A stretch of DNA of 64,000 nucleotides from Bradyrhizobium canariense. Lineage in GTDB: Bacteria; Pseudomonadota; Alphaproteobacteria; Rhizobiales; Xanthobacteraceae. The translations under genes were made by a program, and so were the position numbers. Positions 40,135 to 48,817 of this stretch are shown here, piece by piece. Position 1 is the first letter of the stretch, and the number at the start of each line of letters is the position of its first letter. The notes under the pieces are model-generated. The model worked only from the letters and a program-made list of their open reading frames with translations. It made no database searches and was not told the DNA's origin. Location: assembly GCF_018130465.1 (NCBI RefSeq), contig NZ_JAFCKJ010000014.1, positions 124,001-188,000 on the forward strand, read 5' to 3'.

Positions 40135-40689
40135 TCAGACCTTCTCTACCTGACCGAATTCCAGTTCGACCGGCGTGGCGCGACCGAAGATCGACACCGC
40201 GACCTTCACGCGCGAGCGCGCCTCGTCGATTTCCTCGACCACACCCGAGAACGAGGCGAACGGGCCGTCGGCCACGCGCACGTTCTCGCCGATCTCGAAC
40301 GACACCGACGCCTTCGGCCGTTCCACGCCCTCCTGCACCTGGTGCAGGATGCGCATGGCCTCGGCTTCCGAGATCGGCATCGGCTTGTTTTCCGCGCCGA
40401 GGAAGCCGGTCACCTTCGGCGTGTTCTTGATCAGATGAAACGCCTCGTCGGTCAGCTTCATCTTCACCAGCACGTAACCCGGGAAGAACTTGCGCTCGGC
40501 GTCGATCTTGCGGCCGCGGCGCACTTCCGTGACCTTCTCGGTCGGAACCAGCACCAGTTCGAACAGCTCCTCGAGCCCGCGCTGCTTGGCCTGCTCGCGG
40601 ATCGATTCGGCGACCTTCTTCTCGAAGTTCGAATAGGCGTGGACGATGTACCAGCGCTTGTCAGACAATTGAGCCGTTGCTGTTGCCAT
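40135..40689 (-). CDS. nusG: Transcription termination/antitermination protein NusG
   Basis: NusG of 184 aa. The N-terminal NGN domain that clamps RNA polymerase (WYIVHAYSNFEKKV, FFPGYVLVKM) and the C-terminal KOW domain (VRVADGPFASFSGVVEEID) that binds Rho or S10 are both complete. Its ATG overlaps the secE stop (TGATG), the common secE-nusG coupling. Confidence 0.98.
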   Translation of the reverse strand: MATATAQLSDKRWYIVHAYSNFEKKVAESIREQAKQRGLEELFELVLVPTEKVTEVRRGRKIDAERKFFPGYVLVKMKLTDEAFHLIKNTPKVTGFLGAENKPMPISEAEAMRILHQVQEGVERPKASVSFEIGENVRVADGPFASFSGVVEEIDEARSRVKVAVSIFGRATPVELEFGQVEKV

Positions 40690-40880
40690 CAGTGAATGCC
40701 CAGAAGGAAGGTGATGAGGTAGCGGATGATCTGGTCGGCGGCGAAGAAGAAGATCGAGGCCACGGCGACCATGACGAACACCATGATGGTGGTGATCGTG
40801 GTCTCGCGGCGGGTCGGCCAGGTGACCTTGGCGGTCTCCGAGCGCACTTCCTGCAAGAACTTGAACGGGCTGACTGCCAT
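40689..40880 (-). CDS. secE: Preprotein translocase subunit SecE
   Basis: SecE of 63 aa, the short single-span form typical outside enterobacteria. The amphipathic conserved segment FLQEVRSETAKVTWPTRRET precedes one membrane helix (about residues 30-58). It clamps SecY in the Sec translocon. It has its own promoter (41052-41080) and is followed with overlap by nusG. Confidence 0.97.
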   Translation of the reverse strand: MAVSPFKFLQEVRSETAKVTWPTRRETTITTIMVFVMVAVASIFFFAADQIIRYLITFLLGIH

Positions 40881-41256
40881 CGTTTGATGTCCAACGTCCG
40901 TCGACAGACGCGAATGAATTTCAGGGATCCGAACAGCCGCCGTTGGCCCAGCCCTCTGTCGAAGGATGAGCCGGAAATCGGGCTCGATTGTTCGGGGATT
41001 TCAAAGCCGCGCCGGAAATCCGCGTCTAACGGGCCGGCTGCGAGTGCGCGGTATCTACTGCGGATGGGACCAAAGGTCAAGATAGAGAGGGCCCGCCAGG
41101 GTAAACCGACCTCCGCGGACGACCGAGCAGAGACCAGGGCGATCAAGGGCTTATCTGCCGCCTGCAAAGAGCCATCCAAGGCCTCAGCCGGTTCCTTGCA
41201 GAACACCCCACCGGGGCGCCCCCCTCACCTGCCGCTCCTTTGGCGACCCCTCAAGG
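40881..41256. other. Gene-free spacer upstream of secE; inner edge of the sugar cluster
   Basis: About 375 bases with no supportable gene. It contains the secE promoter; everything beyond about 41080 may belong to the accessory segment. I looked for a partial copy of the tRNA-Trp 3-prime end that would mark an integrase attachment site and did not find one. Confidence 0.6.
41052..41080 (-). promoter_or_regulatory. Candidate promoter of secE-nusG
   Basis: On the minus strand TTGACC (41080-41075), an exact 17-base spacer and TAGATA (41057-41052), five and four of six matches to sigma-70 consensus. The predicted start is near 41045, giving a secE leader of about 165 bases. Confidence 0.65.
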
Positions 41257-42525
41257 TCAGTCGGCCCGGTCGATCGTCGAAATGCCCGGCAACGGCACAA
41301 CGAACTTTCCGCCCTCGGCGAAATAGCCGGCATGCTTGGCCCGGATCGGGTCCACATAGCGCCAGGCGAAGACGACGACGAACGCCGGCTTGCGCTCGTA
41401 AAGGGCGGCGGGCGGCAGGATCGGGATGTCGTATCCCGGGCCGGCCATCACGTTCCCCTTCTTGGGGTCGTCGTCCACCAGGAAGTCGATCTTGTTCTCC
41501 AGGCCGAACTGCGGCAGCAGGGTCGTGGTACCGACCGAGACGCCGTAGCCGGCCACGAGTTGGCCGCGCGCATGAGCAGCATCGGCCATCGCGACCAGCT
41601 CGTCGCGGATGGCGGCGATCCTCTTCGCATAGGGCACATAATAGGCCGGCTGGTCGACGCCGAGCCGATCTTCCTCGGCGATGAAGCGTGCGACCTGCAC
41701 GGACGGCTTCTTGGCGCCGCCGGCACGCTGCACCGTCACGCGGATCGAGCCGCCCTTGGTCTCGATGTGCTGGACGTCGATCACTTCCATGCCGAGTCGC
41801 GCGAAGAAGCGCGTCAGCGGCTTGATGTTAAAATACGACAGATGCTCGTGATAGACGGTGTCGAGAAGGTTCTTCTCGGTGACGTCGACGCCATACTGCG
41901 TTTCGAAAACGAACAGCCCGTCCGGCGCAAGCACGTCGCGAACCCCGATCACCAGCGGATCGAGATTGTCGACATTGGCGATCATGTTGTTGGCGATCAC
42001 GACGCTGGCCGCGCCGTGGCTTTGCAGGATGCGGCGACCGATGGCATCGGTGAAGAAATCGCCGATGGTCTCGATTCCCGCTTCCGTCGCACGCCGCGCG
42101 ATGTCGACGGCGGGATCGACACCCAGCACCCGCATGCCGCGTTCCTTGAAGAAACCGAGCAGCGACCCGTCGTTGCTGCCGAGCTCGACGACCAGCGAGC
42201 CCGGCGCGATCGCGAACCGGCTGACGACGTCGTTGGCATAGCCTGCGAAATGCTCCCGCAGGCCAAGCGAGAGCGAGGTGGTATAGACGTAGTTTCGGTA
42301 CTGGATCTCCGGATTGCCGACGTGGAGAATCTGCAGGTGGCCGCAGTCTGCGCACAGGTGCAGCGCCATCGGCACCGCGGCCCGAAAGACGGGATCCTCG
42401 ACGCTGGCGTTCGGTACCTGGAAGTTCGGCGTCCCGATCGGCATGCCTGCCATCGGGACGACCAGCTCTTGCTTGTCCGAATGACAGAGGCGGCAGGTAT
42501 GGCGGACGTAGAACAGGTTTTTCAT
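41257..42525 (-). CDS. Class I SAM methyltransferase with N-terminal zinc-binding domain (sugar C-methyltransferase type)
   Basis: Protein of 422 aa resembling NDP-sugar C-methyltransferases (TylC3/NovU-like): an N-terminal metal-binding domain with CRLC (Cys11, Cys14) and CADC (Cys58, Cys61), a SAM domain with ELGSNDG at 115-121, and a C-terminal domain with the PAYYVPYAKRI segment. These enzymes methylate a carbon of a keto-sugar nucleotide. The start at 42525 (MKNLFYVRH) is preferred; an ATG at 42549 adds eight residues. It is a distant paralogue of the enzyme at 55459-56676. It lies on the minus strand, 187 bases after the SIS gene and directly upstream of secE. Confidence 0.88.
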   Translation of the reverse strand: MKNLFYVRHTCRLCHSDKQELVVPMAGMPIGTPNFQVPNASVEDPVFRAAVPMALHLCADCGHLQILHVGNPEIQYRNYVYTTSLSLGLREHFAGYANDVVSRFAIAPGSLVVELGSNDGSLLGFFKERGMRVLGVDPAVDIARRATEAGIETIGDFFTDAIGRRILQSHGAASVVIANNMIANVDNLDPLVIGVRDVLAPDGLFVFETQYGVDVTEKNLLDTVYHEHLSYFNIKPLTRFFARLGMEVIDVQHIETKGGSIRVTVQRAGGAKKPSVQVARFIAEEDRLGVDQPAYYVPYAKRIAAIRDELVAMADAAHARGQLVAGYGVSVGTTTLLPQFGLENKIDFLVDDDPKKGNVMAGPGYDIPILPPAALYERKPAFVVVFAWRYVDPIRAKHAGYFAEGGKFVVPLPGISTIDRAD

Positions 42526-42712
42526 CGTAGGACCGGAAAACGGGGACATGCGAGCGGGTGAGGCAATCTCACCCCGTGGTGATCAGATCGACGGCAATGG
42601 TCAAGAGAGTCAAGGGTGGCGCGCTCAATGTACACCAGCACGGCGGTCGACAGCAGCAGCTTCACCGAAAATAGCCCGCCTGCTTCAATCGCGACTGCAT
42701 CGGATGCCCGCC

Positions 42713-43300
42713 TCAGGACGCCGGATATTCCGCGCGACCGATGATGAGGTCGATCGCGGCCATCATCCAGAACTGATGCGCGGTCTCGACGATGTTGTAG
42801 CTGCGGCTGTCGACGTAATAATTGACGTCGCCGAGATTGCGCAGCGGATTCTCCGCGTTCATGCCCGACAGCGTGATCACATCGAGCTTCATCTTCCGCG
42901 CCTGCACGACCGCATTGAGAATGTTCTTCGAGCGTCCCGACGAGCTGATCGCGACGAGGCAGTCGCCGGCGCGGGCGCTCAGCCGCACAGCATGCGCAAG
43001 CCAGTCCTCGAAACCGTAGTCATTGGCAAGGCACGACATCATGCTGGCATCGCTGAAGCAGAGTGCGGGCACCAATGCGTTCTTCGCCAGATCGATCGCG
43101 AGATGCGAAGCGATGCCGGCCGAGCCGCCATTGCCGATGAAGATGACGCGGCCGCCCTGCTCGCGCGCGCGCAACCAGGCCGTGCGGGTGGCGGAAATCC
43201 TGGCGCAAACCCCGTTGTCAATCGCCGTCGCGCGATGGAGGCGTCCCACATAATCGTCGAGGAAAGCCTTGTGATCGGGATCGATGGGCTCAACAGGCAT
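42713..43300 (-). CDS. SIS-domain sugar isomerase, GmhA-like
   Basis: SIS-fold protein of 195 aa, close in length to sedoheptulose-7-phosphate isomerase GmhA (about 192). The phosphosugar loop FIGNGGSAGIASHLAIDLA and the second conserved block LVAISSSGRSKNIL are intact. With the kinase/nucleotidyltransferase fusion at 44575 and the HAD phosphatase at 47172 it would supply the first step of an NDP-heptose-like route; that link rests on family and neighbourhood. It is divergent from the epimerase at 43463. Confidence 0.87.
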   Translation of the reverse strand: MPVEPIDPDHKAFLDDYVGRLHRATAIDNGVCARISATRTAWLRAREQGGRVIFIGNGGSAGIASHLAIDLAKNALVPALCFSDASMMSCLANDYGFEDWLAHAVRLSARAGDCLVAISSSGRSKNILNAVVQARKMKLDVITLSGMNAENPLRNLGDVNYYVDSRSYNIVETAHQFWMMAAIDLIIGRAEYPAS

Positions 43301-43362
43301 GGGTTAGCAGCTCGACGGCAACATGACGCCCTGATACCGGCTATCACCAAGGATTGCAAAGG

Positions 43363-43368
43363 TATAAT
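43363..43368 (+). promoter_or_regulatory. Candidate -10 box in the divergent spacer of the sugar cluster
   Basis: A perfect TATAAT lies in the only AT-rich patch of the 162-base spacer between the SIS gene (minus) and the epimerase (plus), 95 bases upstream of the epimerase start. No good -35 is present at the right distance, so an activator may be needed. The surrounding ggtataatacc is nearly symmetric and could serve either strand. Confidence 0.35.
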
Positions 43369-43462
43369 ACCTTCAAAGTCTATCAGCAGCCGATTCGGTT
43401 TCCACCTTACACTCAACATTGGCGGGCCTGTTTCGCTGGGCATTCGCAGCACGGATGTTCCT

Positions 43463-44491
43463 ATGAAATGCATCGTTACCGGCGGCGCCGGTTTCATCGG
43501 CAGTCACCTCGTCGATCGCCTCCTCGACGACGGTCACGAGGTCGTTGCGCTCGATAATTTCGTGATCGGACGCCCCGAAAATCTGTCCTCGCGCACTGAT
43601 TCGAGTCGGCTGAAGATCGTGCGAGCCGACGTCACCGAACGCGAATCGATCAAGCCACATTTCGACGGCATCGACTGGGTGTTCCATCTCGCCGCGTTGG
43701 CCGACATCGTTCCCTCGATCGAGTCCCCGATCCCGTATCACCGCGCCAATGTCGACGGCACGGTCAACGTTCTCGAGGCTGCACGGCAGGCGGGCGTCAG
43801 CCGCTTCGTTTATGCCGCGTCGTCGTCCTGCTACGGAATTCCCGACGTCTATCCGACGCCGGAGAGCGCCGAGATCCGGCCGATGTATCCCTATGCCCTC
43901 ACCAAGAATCTCGGCGAGCAGTGCATCATGCACTGGTGCCAGGTCTACAAGCTGCCCGCGGTCGCGCTGCGCCTGTTCAACGTGTACGGGCCGCGCCATC
44001 GCACCACGGGCACCTACGGCGCCGTGTTCGGCGTGTTCATGGCGCAGAAGCTCGCCGGCAAGCCCTTCACGGTGGTCGGCGATGGCGAGCAGACCCGCGA
44101 CTTCACCTTCGTCAGCGATGTCGCCGACGCTTTCGTGACCGCCGCGCGCTCCGAGGTCTCGAACGAAATTTTCAACGTCGGCTCCGACAACACCTACAGT
44201 GTCAACCGGCTGGTCGAGCTTCTCGGCGGCGACAAGGTTCACATTCCCAAGCGTCCCGGCGAGCCCGATTGCACCTATGCCGACATCACCAAGATCAAGC
44301 GGATCCTGAAATGGACGCCAAAGGTAAAATTCGAGGACGGCGTCGCGACGATGCTGAAGTCGATGGATCAGTACAAGGACGCGCCGCTGTGGACAGTGGA
44401 CAAGATCGCGGACGCCACGAAGGGCTGGTTCAAATATCTCGGTGACGACAACGACGCGGCGTCCGGCGCGCCGCAGAAGGCAAGCCAGTGA
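43463..44491 (+). CDS. NAD-dependent epimerase/dehydratase (extended SDR, nucleotide-sugar type)
   Basis: Extended SDR of 342 aa in the GalE/RmlB/UDP-glucuronate-modifying group. The ATG at 43463 starts directly before VTGGAGFIGSHLVDRL (NAD motif at residues 6-14); the frame is open far upstream without homology. The active-site region AASSSCYGIP and the YxxxK motif in YPYALTKN are intact, followed by VALRLFNVYGPRHR. It should act on an NDP-sugar, but epimerase, dehydratase and decarboxylase activities cannot be separated by eye. First gene of the plus-strand cluster. Confidence 0.92.
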   Translation: MKCIVTGGAGFIGSHLVDRLLDDGHEVVALDNFVIGRPENLSSRTDSSRLKIVRADVTERESIKPHFDGIDWVFHLAALADIVPSIESPIPYHRANVDGTVNVLEAARQAGVSRFVYAASSSCYGIPDVYPTPESAEIRPMYPYALTKNLGEQCIMHWCQVYKLPAVALRLFNVYGPRHRTTGTYGAVFGVFMAQKLAGKPFTVVGDGEQTRDFTFVSDVADAFVTAARSEVSNEIFNVGSDNTYSVNRLVELLGGDKVHIPKRPGEPDCTYADITKIKRILKWTPKVKFEDGVATMLKSMDQYKDAPLWTVDKIADATKGWFKYLGDDNDAASGAPQKASQ

Positions 44492-44574
44492 ACAGGTTCG
44501 CGGGGTATCGTTGCCCCGAATCGATCAATTCCGGGCCGTCCGGCTGAGGCCGGGCGGCGCTTTGGGTTATTCAC

Positions 44575-46146
44575 ATGGGCAATCTTCCGACCGACAATCC
44601 CGCGTCGAGCGACCAACTGGCGGCGCACGAAAAGATCAAGTCGATCGAGGAACTGGGCGAGATCGCGCGGTCCGCGCAAGCGCGGGGCAGGAAGGTTGCA
44701 CTCTGTCACGGCGTCTTCGACCTCGTGCATCTCGGCCATATCAGACACATCCAGGCGGCGCGCAACGAGGGCGACGTCGTCATGGTGACGATCACCGCCG
44801 ACCGTTACGTCAACAAGGGACCGGGTCGGCCGATCTTCCCCGAAAACATGCGGGCCGAGATGCTGGCCTCGCTCGCGAACGTCGATTGGGTCGGCATCAA
44901 TCACACCTCCAGCGCCGAGCCGATCCTGGATACGGTGCGGCCGGACATCTATGTGAAGGGGTCCGACTACGAAAACCCCGAAGACGACGTAACCGGCAAG
45001 ATCCGGACCGAGCGCGACGCCGTCGAGCGTCACGGCGGACGAATCGTTTTCACCCGTGACGTGACGTTCAGCTCCTCGTCGCTGGTGAACCGGTATTTCG
45101 ACATCTACGATCCTCCACTCCGCGACTACCTGCAAAAAGTCCGTGAAGGTGGCGGCGCCGAACGCCTGCTGAAGCTGATCGACAAGGTGCAGGACATGCA
45201 CGTCGTGCTGGTCGGCGACACCATCATCGACGAATACCAGTATGTCACGGCGCTCGGAAAGGCCTCGAAGGAAAACATCGTCGCCACGCAGTTCAAGAGC
45301 GGCGAGCAATTTGCCGGCGGCGTCATTGCCGCGGCGAATCATGTCGCGAGCTTCTGCAAGTCGGTGGAGATCGTCACGACGCTGGGTGGCAACGACTACC
45401 CTGAGGAGTTCATCCGCGCGCATGTCCGCCCGAATGTCACGTTGACGCCGATCCGCCTTCAGGGCCGTCCGACGACCCGCAAATCGCGGTACGTCGAACT
45501 CGGATACCTGCACAAGCTCTTCGAAGTCTACACCATGGACGACACGCCGCTCGACGAGGCCGATCGGAAGGAGATCGACCGTATCGCTACGGATCGCGTG
45601 CGTGGCGCGGACGTGGTGATCGTCACCGATTTCGGTCACGGCATGATCGCGGCGAGCACGATCGACACCCTGATCGCCAACTCCAGGTTCCTGGCGGTCA
45701 ATGCCCAGAGCAACAGCGGCAATCACGGCTACAACCTGATCACGAGGTATCCGCGGGCCGACTACATCTGCATCGACGCACCGGAAGCGCGCCTGGCGGC
45801 AACCGACAAGTTCAGCGACATCGCATCCGTGATCGAGACCGGCCTGCACGGCAAGATCGACTGCGACAACATGATCATCACGCACGGCTCCTTCGGCTGC
45901 TACCCCTTCTCGTCGAAAACCGGTGTCACGCGCGTTCCCGCCTTCACCAAGACCGTCGTCGACACCGTCGGCGCGGGGGACGCCTTCCTGACCATCACCG
46001 CGCCGCTGGTCGCCGCCGGCGGCAACATCGAGGACGTCGCCTTCATCGGCAACGCAGCCGGCGCGATCAAGGTCGGGATCGTCGGCCACCGCAGCTCGGT
46101 CGAAAAGGTGCCGCTGGTCAAGTTCGTCACCGCGTTGTTGAAGTAG
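44575..46146 (+). CDS. Bifunctional nucleotidyltransferase / PfkB kinase, HldE-like with reversed domain order
   Basis: Fusion of 523 aa. Residues 1-170 are a cytidylyltransferase-fold domain (GVFDLVHLGHIRH, 46-58, with the HxGH motif). Residues about 190-523 are a ribokinase/PfkB domain ending in DTVGAGDAF (463-471) with the catalytic Asp469. E. coli HldE, which phosphorylates heptose-7-phosphate and then adds AMP, has the same two activities in the opposite order. By analogy this enzyme would activate a heptose or similar sugar at C1. The substrate and nucleotide are inference. It follows the epimerase by 83 bases and precedes the second epimerase by 27. Confidence 0.9.
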   Translation: MGNLPTDNPASSDQLAAHEKIKSIEELGEIARSAQARGRKVALCHGVFDLVHLGHIRHIQAARNEGDVVMVTITADRYVNKGPGRPIFPENMRAEMLASLANVDWVGINHTSSAEPILDTVRPDIYVKGSDYENPEDDVTGKIRTERDAVERHGGRIVFTRDVTFSSSSLVNRYFDIYDPPLRDYLQKVREGGGAERLLKLIDKVQDMHVVLVGDTIIDEYQYVTALGKASKENIVATQFKSGEQFAGGVIAAANHVASFCKSVEIVTTLGGNDYPEEFIRAHVRPNVTLTPIRLQGRPTTRKSRYVELGYLHKLFEVYTMDDTPLDEADRKEIDRIATDRVRGADVVIVTDFGHGMIAASTIDTLIANSRFLAVNAQSNSGNHGYNLITRYPRADYICIDAPEARLAATDKFSDIASVIETGLHGKIDCDNMIITHGSFGCYPFSSKTGVTRVPAFTKTVVDTVGAGDAFLTITAPLVAAGGNIEDVAFIGNAAGAIKVGIVGHRSSVEKVPLVKFVTALLK

Positions 46147-46173
46147 CGCGACGGTAGATACTGGAGAACGATA

Positions 46174-47175
46174 GTGATTGGTCGAAAATGGAATGTGATG
46201 GTCACCGGTGGTGCCGGCTATGTCGGTAGCGTGCTGGTTCCCCAGTTGCTCGCCGCCGGCCACAAGGTCACCGTGCTCGACCTGTTCATGTATGGCGAGG
46301 ACGTGTTCGATGCCGTCCGCAGCGATCCCAATTTGCGCCTGATCAAGGGCGACATCCGTGATGAAGCCGCGATCAACGAGGCCCTGCGCGGCAACAACGC
46401 CGTGATCCACCTCGCCTGCATCTCCAACGACCCGTCGTTCGAGCTGGACCCGGGGCTCGGCAAGTCCATCAATTACGACTGCTTCCGGCCGATGGTGCGC
46501 GCCGCCAAGAAGGCGGGCATCAAGCGCTTCATCTATGCTTCCTCGTCCAGCGTCTACGGCATCAAGGACGAGGCCGAGGTGACCGAGGATCTGTCCTGCG
46601 AGCCCCTCACGGACTACTCGAAGTTCAAGGCGATGTGCGAGACCGACCTTGCCGACGAGGCCGCGTCCGGTTTCGTCGCCTGCACGGTTCGTCCCGCCAC
46701 CGTCTGCGGCTACGCACCGCGACAGCGGCTCGACGTCGTCGTCAACATCCTGACCAATCTCGCGGTCAACACCGGCCGCATCCGCGTGTTCGGCGGATCG
46801 CAGCGCCGGCCCAATTTGCACATCGAGGACATGTCCGCGGCCTATCTGTTCCTGCTCCAGCAGGACGACGCCAAGATCGACGGCAAGACCTACAATATCG
46901 GCTACGAGAACCACTCGCTGATGAAGATCGCCGACATCGTCAAGTCGGTGGTCGGCAGCAATGTCGACGTCGTCGTCGAGCCGACCGACGATCTCCGCTC
47001 CTACCACGTCTCTTCGGAGAAGATCCGCCGCGAGCTCGGCTTTGCGCCGTCCCACACGATCGAGCAGGCCGTGTCTGGCCTCGTAGACGCTTTCAAGGGC
47101 GGCCGCCTACCGAACTCGCTCAACGACCCCCGGTATTTCAACATCAAGATGATGCAGAACATCAGCCTGAAGTGA
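46174..47175 (+). CDS. NAD-dependent epimerase/dehydratase, second copy
   Basis: Extended SDR of 333 aa with VTGGAGYVGS at residues 10-19, ASSSSVYGI and the YxxxK motif in TDYSKFK. The GTG at 46174 is the likely start because a GGAGA ribosome-binding site lies about eight bases upstream and the next in-frame ATG would cut into the NAD motif. It is clearly different in sequence from the epimerase at 43463 (notably AGHKVTVLDLFMYGEDVF), so it probably acts at another step. Its stop overlaps the next start (GTGA). Confidence 0.9.
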   Translation: MIGRKWNVMVTGGAGYVGSVLVPQLLAAGHKVTVLDLFMYGEDVFDAVRSDPNLRLIKGDIRDEAAINEALRGNNAVIHLACISNDPSFELDPGLGKSINYDCFRPMVRAAKKAGIKRFIYASSSSVYGIKDEAEVTEDLSCEPLTDYSKFKAMCETDLADEAASGFVACTVRPATVCGYAPRQRLDVVVNILTNLAVNTGRIRVFGGSQRRPNLHIEDMSAAYLFLLQQDDAKIDGKTYNIGYENHSLMKIADIVKSVVGSNVDVVVEPTDDLRSYHVSSEKIRRELGFAPSHTIEQAVSGLVDAFKGGRLPNSLNDPRYFNIKMMQNISLK

Positions 47176-47792
47176 GCGGCGTGCGGATCGGCATCGATTT
47201 CGACAACACGATCATCTGCTACGACAAGGTCTTTGCCGCCGTCGCACGTCAGCGTGGGCTGGTGCCGGAGGGGTGGGAGGGGCTGAAGACCGACGTACGG
47301 GATCATCTCCGGTCCCGCGCGGGCGGCGAGCTCGCCTGGCAAGGACTGCAAGGCTTCGTCTACGGCAAGGGAATTGGCGGCGCCGAAATCTATCCGGGGG
47401 TGCGGGAATTCCTGGCGGCGTGCAGGCAGGCCGGTGCGAAGGTCTCCATCGTCAGCCACAAGACCCGATTCGGTCATCAGGACCCCGACTGCACCGACCT
47501 GCGCGACGCCGCGCGCAGCTGGCTGCGGGGAGCCAGCCTGATCGACGCTGCGGATGCGGCGCTGACCATCGGCGACGTCTATTTCGAAGACACGCTGGCC
47601 GCCAAGGTCGAGCGGCTCGCGAGCCTGGAGCTCGACGTCTTCATCGACGATCTCGTCGACGTATTCGAGCAACCGCATTTTCCGAAGGCCACGCGATCGA
47701 TCCTGTTCACGCGGTCACAGCCTCCCCACCCCGAACACTGCAAGCCGATCGCGACATGGGCCGATATCCGCCGCGAGGTGTTTGCGGCATGA
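47172..47792 (+). CDS. HAD-superfamily phosphatase-like protein
   Basis: HAD-fold protein of 206 aa. The catalytic motif DFDNT (Asp9 nucleophile, Asp11) opens the protein, VSIVSHKT carries the motif-II Ser/Thr, and VFIDDLVDVF near the C-terminus supplies the acidic motif. The start is the GTG at 47172, overlapping the previous stop; a second GTG at 47181 is possible. In this context it could remove the C7 phosphate of a sugar bisphosphate, as GmhB does, but it is not close to GmhB in sequence. The next gene overlaps by ATGA. Confidence 0.8.
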   Translation: MSGVRIGIDFDNTIICYDKVFAAVARQRGLVPEGWEGLKTDVRDHLRSRAGGELAWQGLQGFVYGKGIGGAEIYPGVREFLAACRQAGAKVSIVSHKTRFGHQDPDCTDLRDAARSWLRGASLIDAADAALTIGDVYFEDTLAAKVERLASLELDVFIDDLVDVFEQPHFPKATRSILFTRSQPPHPEHCKPIATWADIRREVFAA

Positions 47793-48817
47793 GCGAGACC
47801 GACATCACCGCGCCGGATGCGATGGCGATCGGCAGCCGCCTGGCCGGTGGGCGTGTCGCAGCCGCCCAGCCGGCACGGTCCGGCGGCAACAACAGGGTGT
47901 TTCGGCTGGAGATGGCGGAGGGACCGCCCCTTGCCCTCAAGCATTATCCGTCCGACGGACGCGATCGCCTGGGACAGGAGTATGATGCACTCTCGTTCCT
48001 GGCGCGCCACGGCATCATGTCGACGCCGCGGCCGGTCGCGAAGGACGCGGATGCGTTCTGCGCGCTGTACCAATGGTTCGACGGCGAGCCCGCGGGGCTG
48101 CGGCCCCAGGGGGACGACGCCGACCAGCTCGCCGATTTCCTCATCGGGCTGCAGAAACTGCGCGACGCCGAAGGCGCGCAGAATTTGCGCAACGCCTCAG
48201 CCAGCATCTTTTCGCCCGAGGCCGCTATTGCCCAGTACGAGCAGCGTCTGGACGGACTGAGGCGAGCTTCGGATAATCATCCCGACCTGCGCGCGTTCAT
48301 CGAAGGCAGCCTGGTTCCCAGCACTGACGTCGCGATTCGGCAGCTCCGCCGGCGCTACGCGGAACTCCGTCGGGATCCCGCAGCGGACCTTGCGCCCGGC
48401 CATCGCGCGCTAAGTCCGTCCGATTTCGGACTGCACAACGCATTGCGCGCCGAAGACGGGTGCTTGCGATTCATCGACTTCGAATATTTCGGCTGGGACG
48501 ATCCGGTCAAGCTCGTGTCCGACACCGCCATTCACCCCGGCAGCGACCTGCCGGAGGCGAGCGCGAATCGCTTGATCGAACGGCTGTCGCTCGCCTTCGA
48601 GGCGGGCGATGACGCGTTTGCGATCCGCCGGGACGTACTGTATCCTGTGTTCAAGGGAATCTGGTGCCTGATTGTCCTGAACGCCTATTTGCCGGACAGC
48701 CGCTCCCGGCGCGCAATGGCTGCGCAAGGTGGCGATGTTACGATCCGCCTCGCCGGTCAGCTCGACAAAGCCCGCCGGCTTCACCAGACGATTCGCCCAA
48801 CCGATTTACCGACGTGA
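47789..48817 (+). CDS. Aminoglycoside-phosphotransferase-fold kinase
   Basis: Protein of 342 aa with the APH/choline-kinase fold: an N-terminal lobe (SGGNNRVFRLEM, LALKHYP with the ATP-binding Lys), then a catalytic loop SPSDFGLHNAL and the metal site RFIDFEYFGWDDP. In the loop the usual HxDxxxxN appears as SxDxxxxN, with Asp and Asn kept. Such kinases in glycan clusters phosphorylate small sugars or alcohols; the substrate is unknown, and a resistance role is unlikely given the neighbours. It is coupled by overlaps to the HAD gene upstream and the transketolase gene downstream. Confidence 0.82.
   Translation: MSETDITAPDAMAIGSRLAGGRVAAAQPARSGGNNRVFRLEMAEGPPLALKHYPSDGRDRLGQEYDALSFLARHGIMSTPRPVAKDADAFCALYQWFDGEPAGLRPQGDDADQLADFLIGLQKLRDAEGAQNLRNASASIFSPEAAIAQYEQRLDGLRRASDNHPDLRAFIEGSLVPSTDVAIRQLRRRYAELRRDPAADLAPGHRALSPSDFGLHNALRAEDGCLRFIDFEYFGWDDPVKLVSDTAIHPGSDLPEASANRLIERLSLAFEAGDDAFAIRRDVLYPVFKGIWCLIVLNAYLPDSRSRRAMAAQGGDVTIRLAGQLDKARRLHQTIRPTDLPT

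Noticed and set aside
40881-41256. Possible attachment-site copy of the tRNA-Trp 3-prime end next to secE
   Set aside because: No stretch resembling the acceptor/T-arm sequence was found, and there is no integrase gene in the block.
43163-44242. Minus-strand frames opposite the first epimerase as extra cluster genes
   Set aside because: They overlap the epimerase fully and lack any family signature.
44368-47055. 895-codon minus-strand open frame opposite the nucleotidyltransferase/kinase and epimerase genes
   Set aside because: Shadow; Asp/Val/Arg-rich reverse reading without motifs, while three plus-strand genes here have intact active sites.
47789-48817. Antibiotic-resistance aminoglycoside kinase
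   Set aside because: It has the fold but sits in a translationally coupled sugar operon and has an altered catalytic loop, so a resistance role is not supported.
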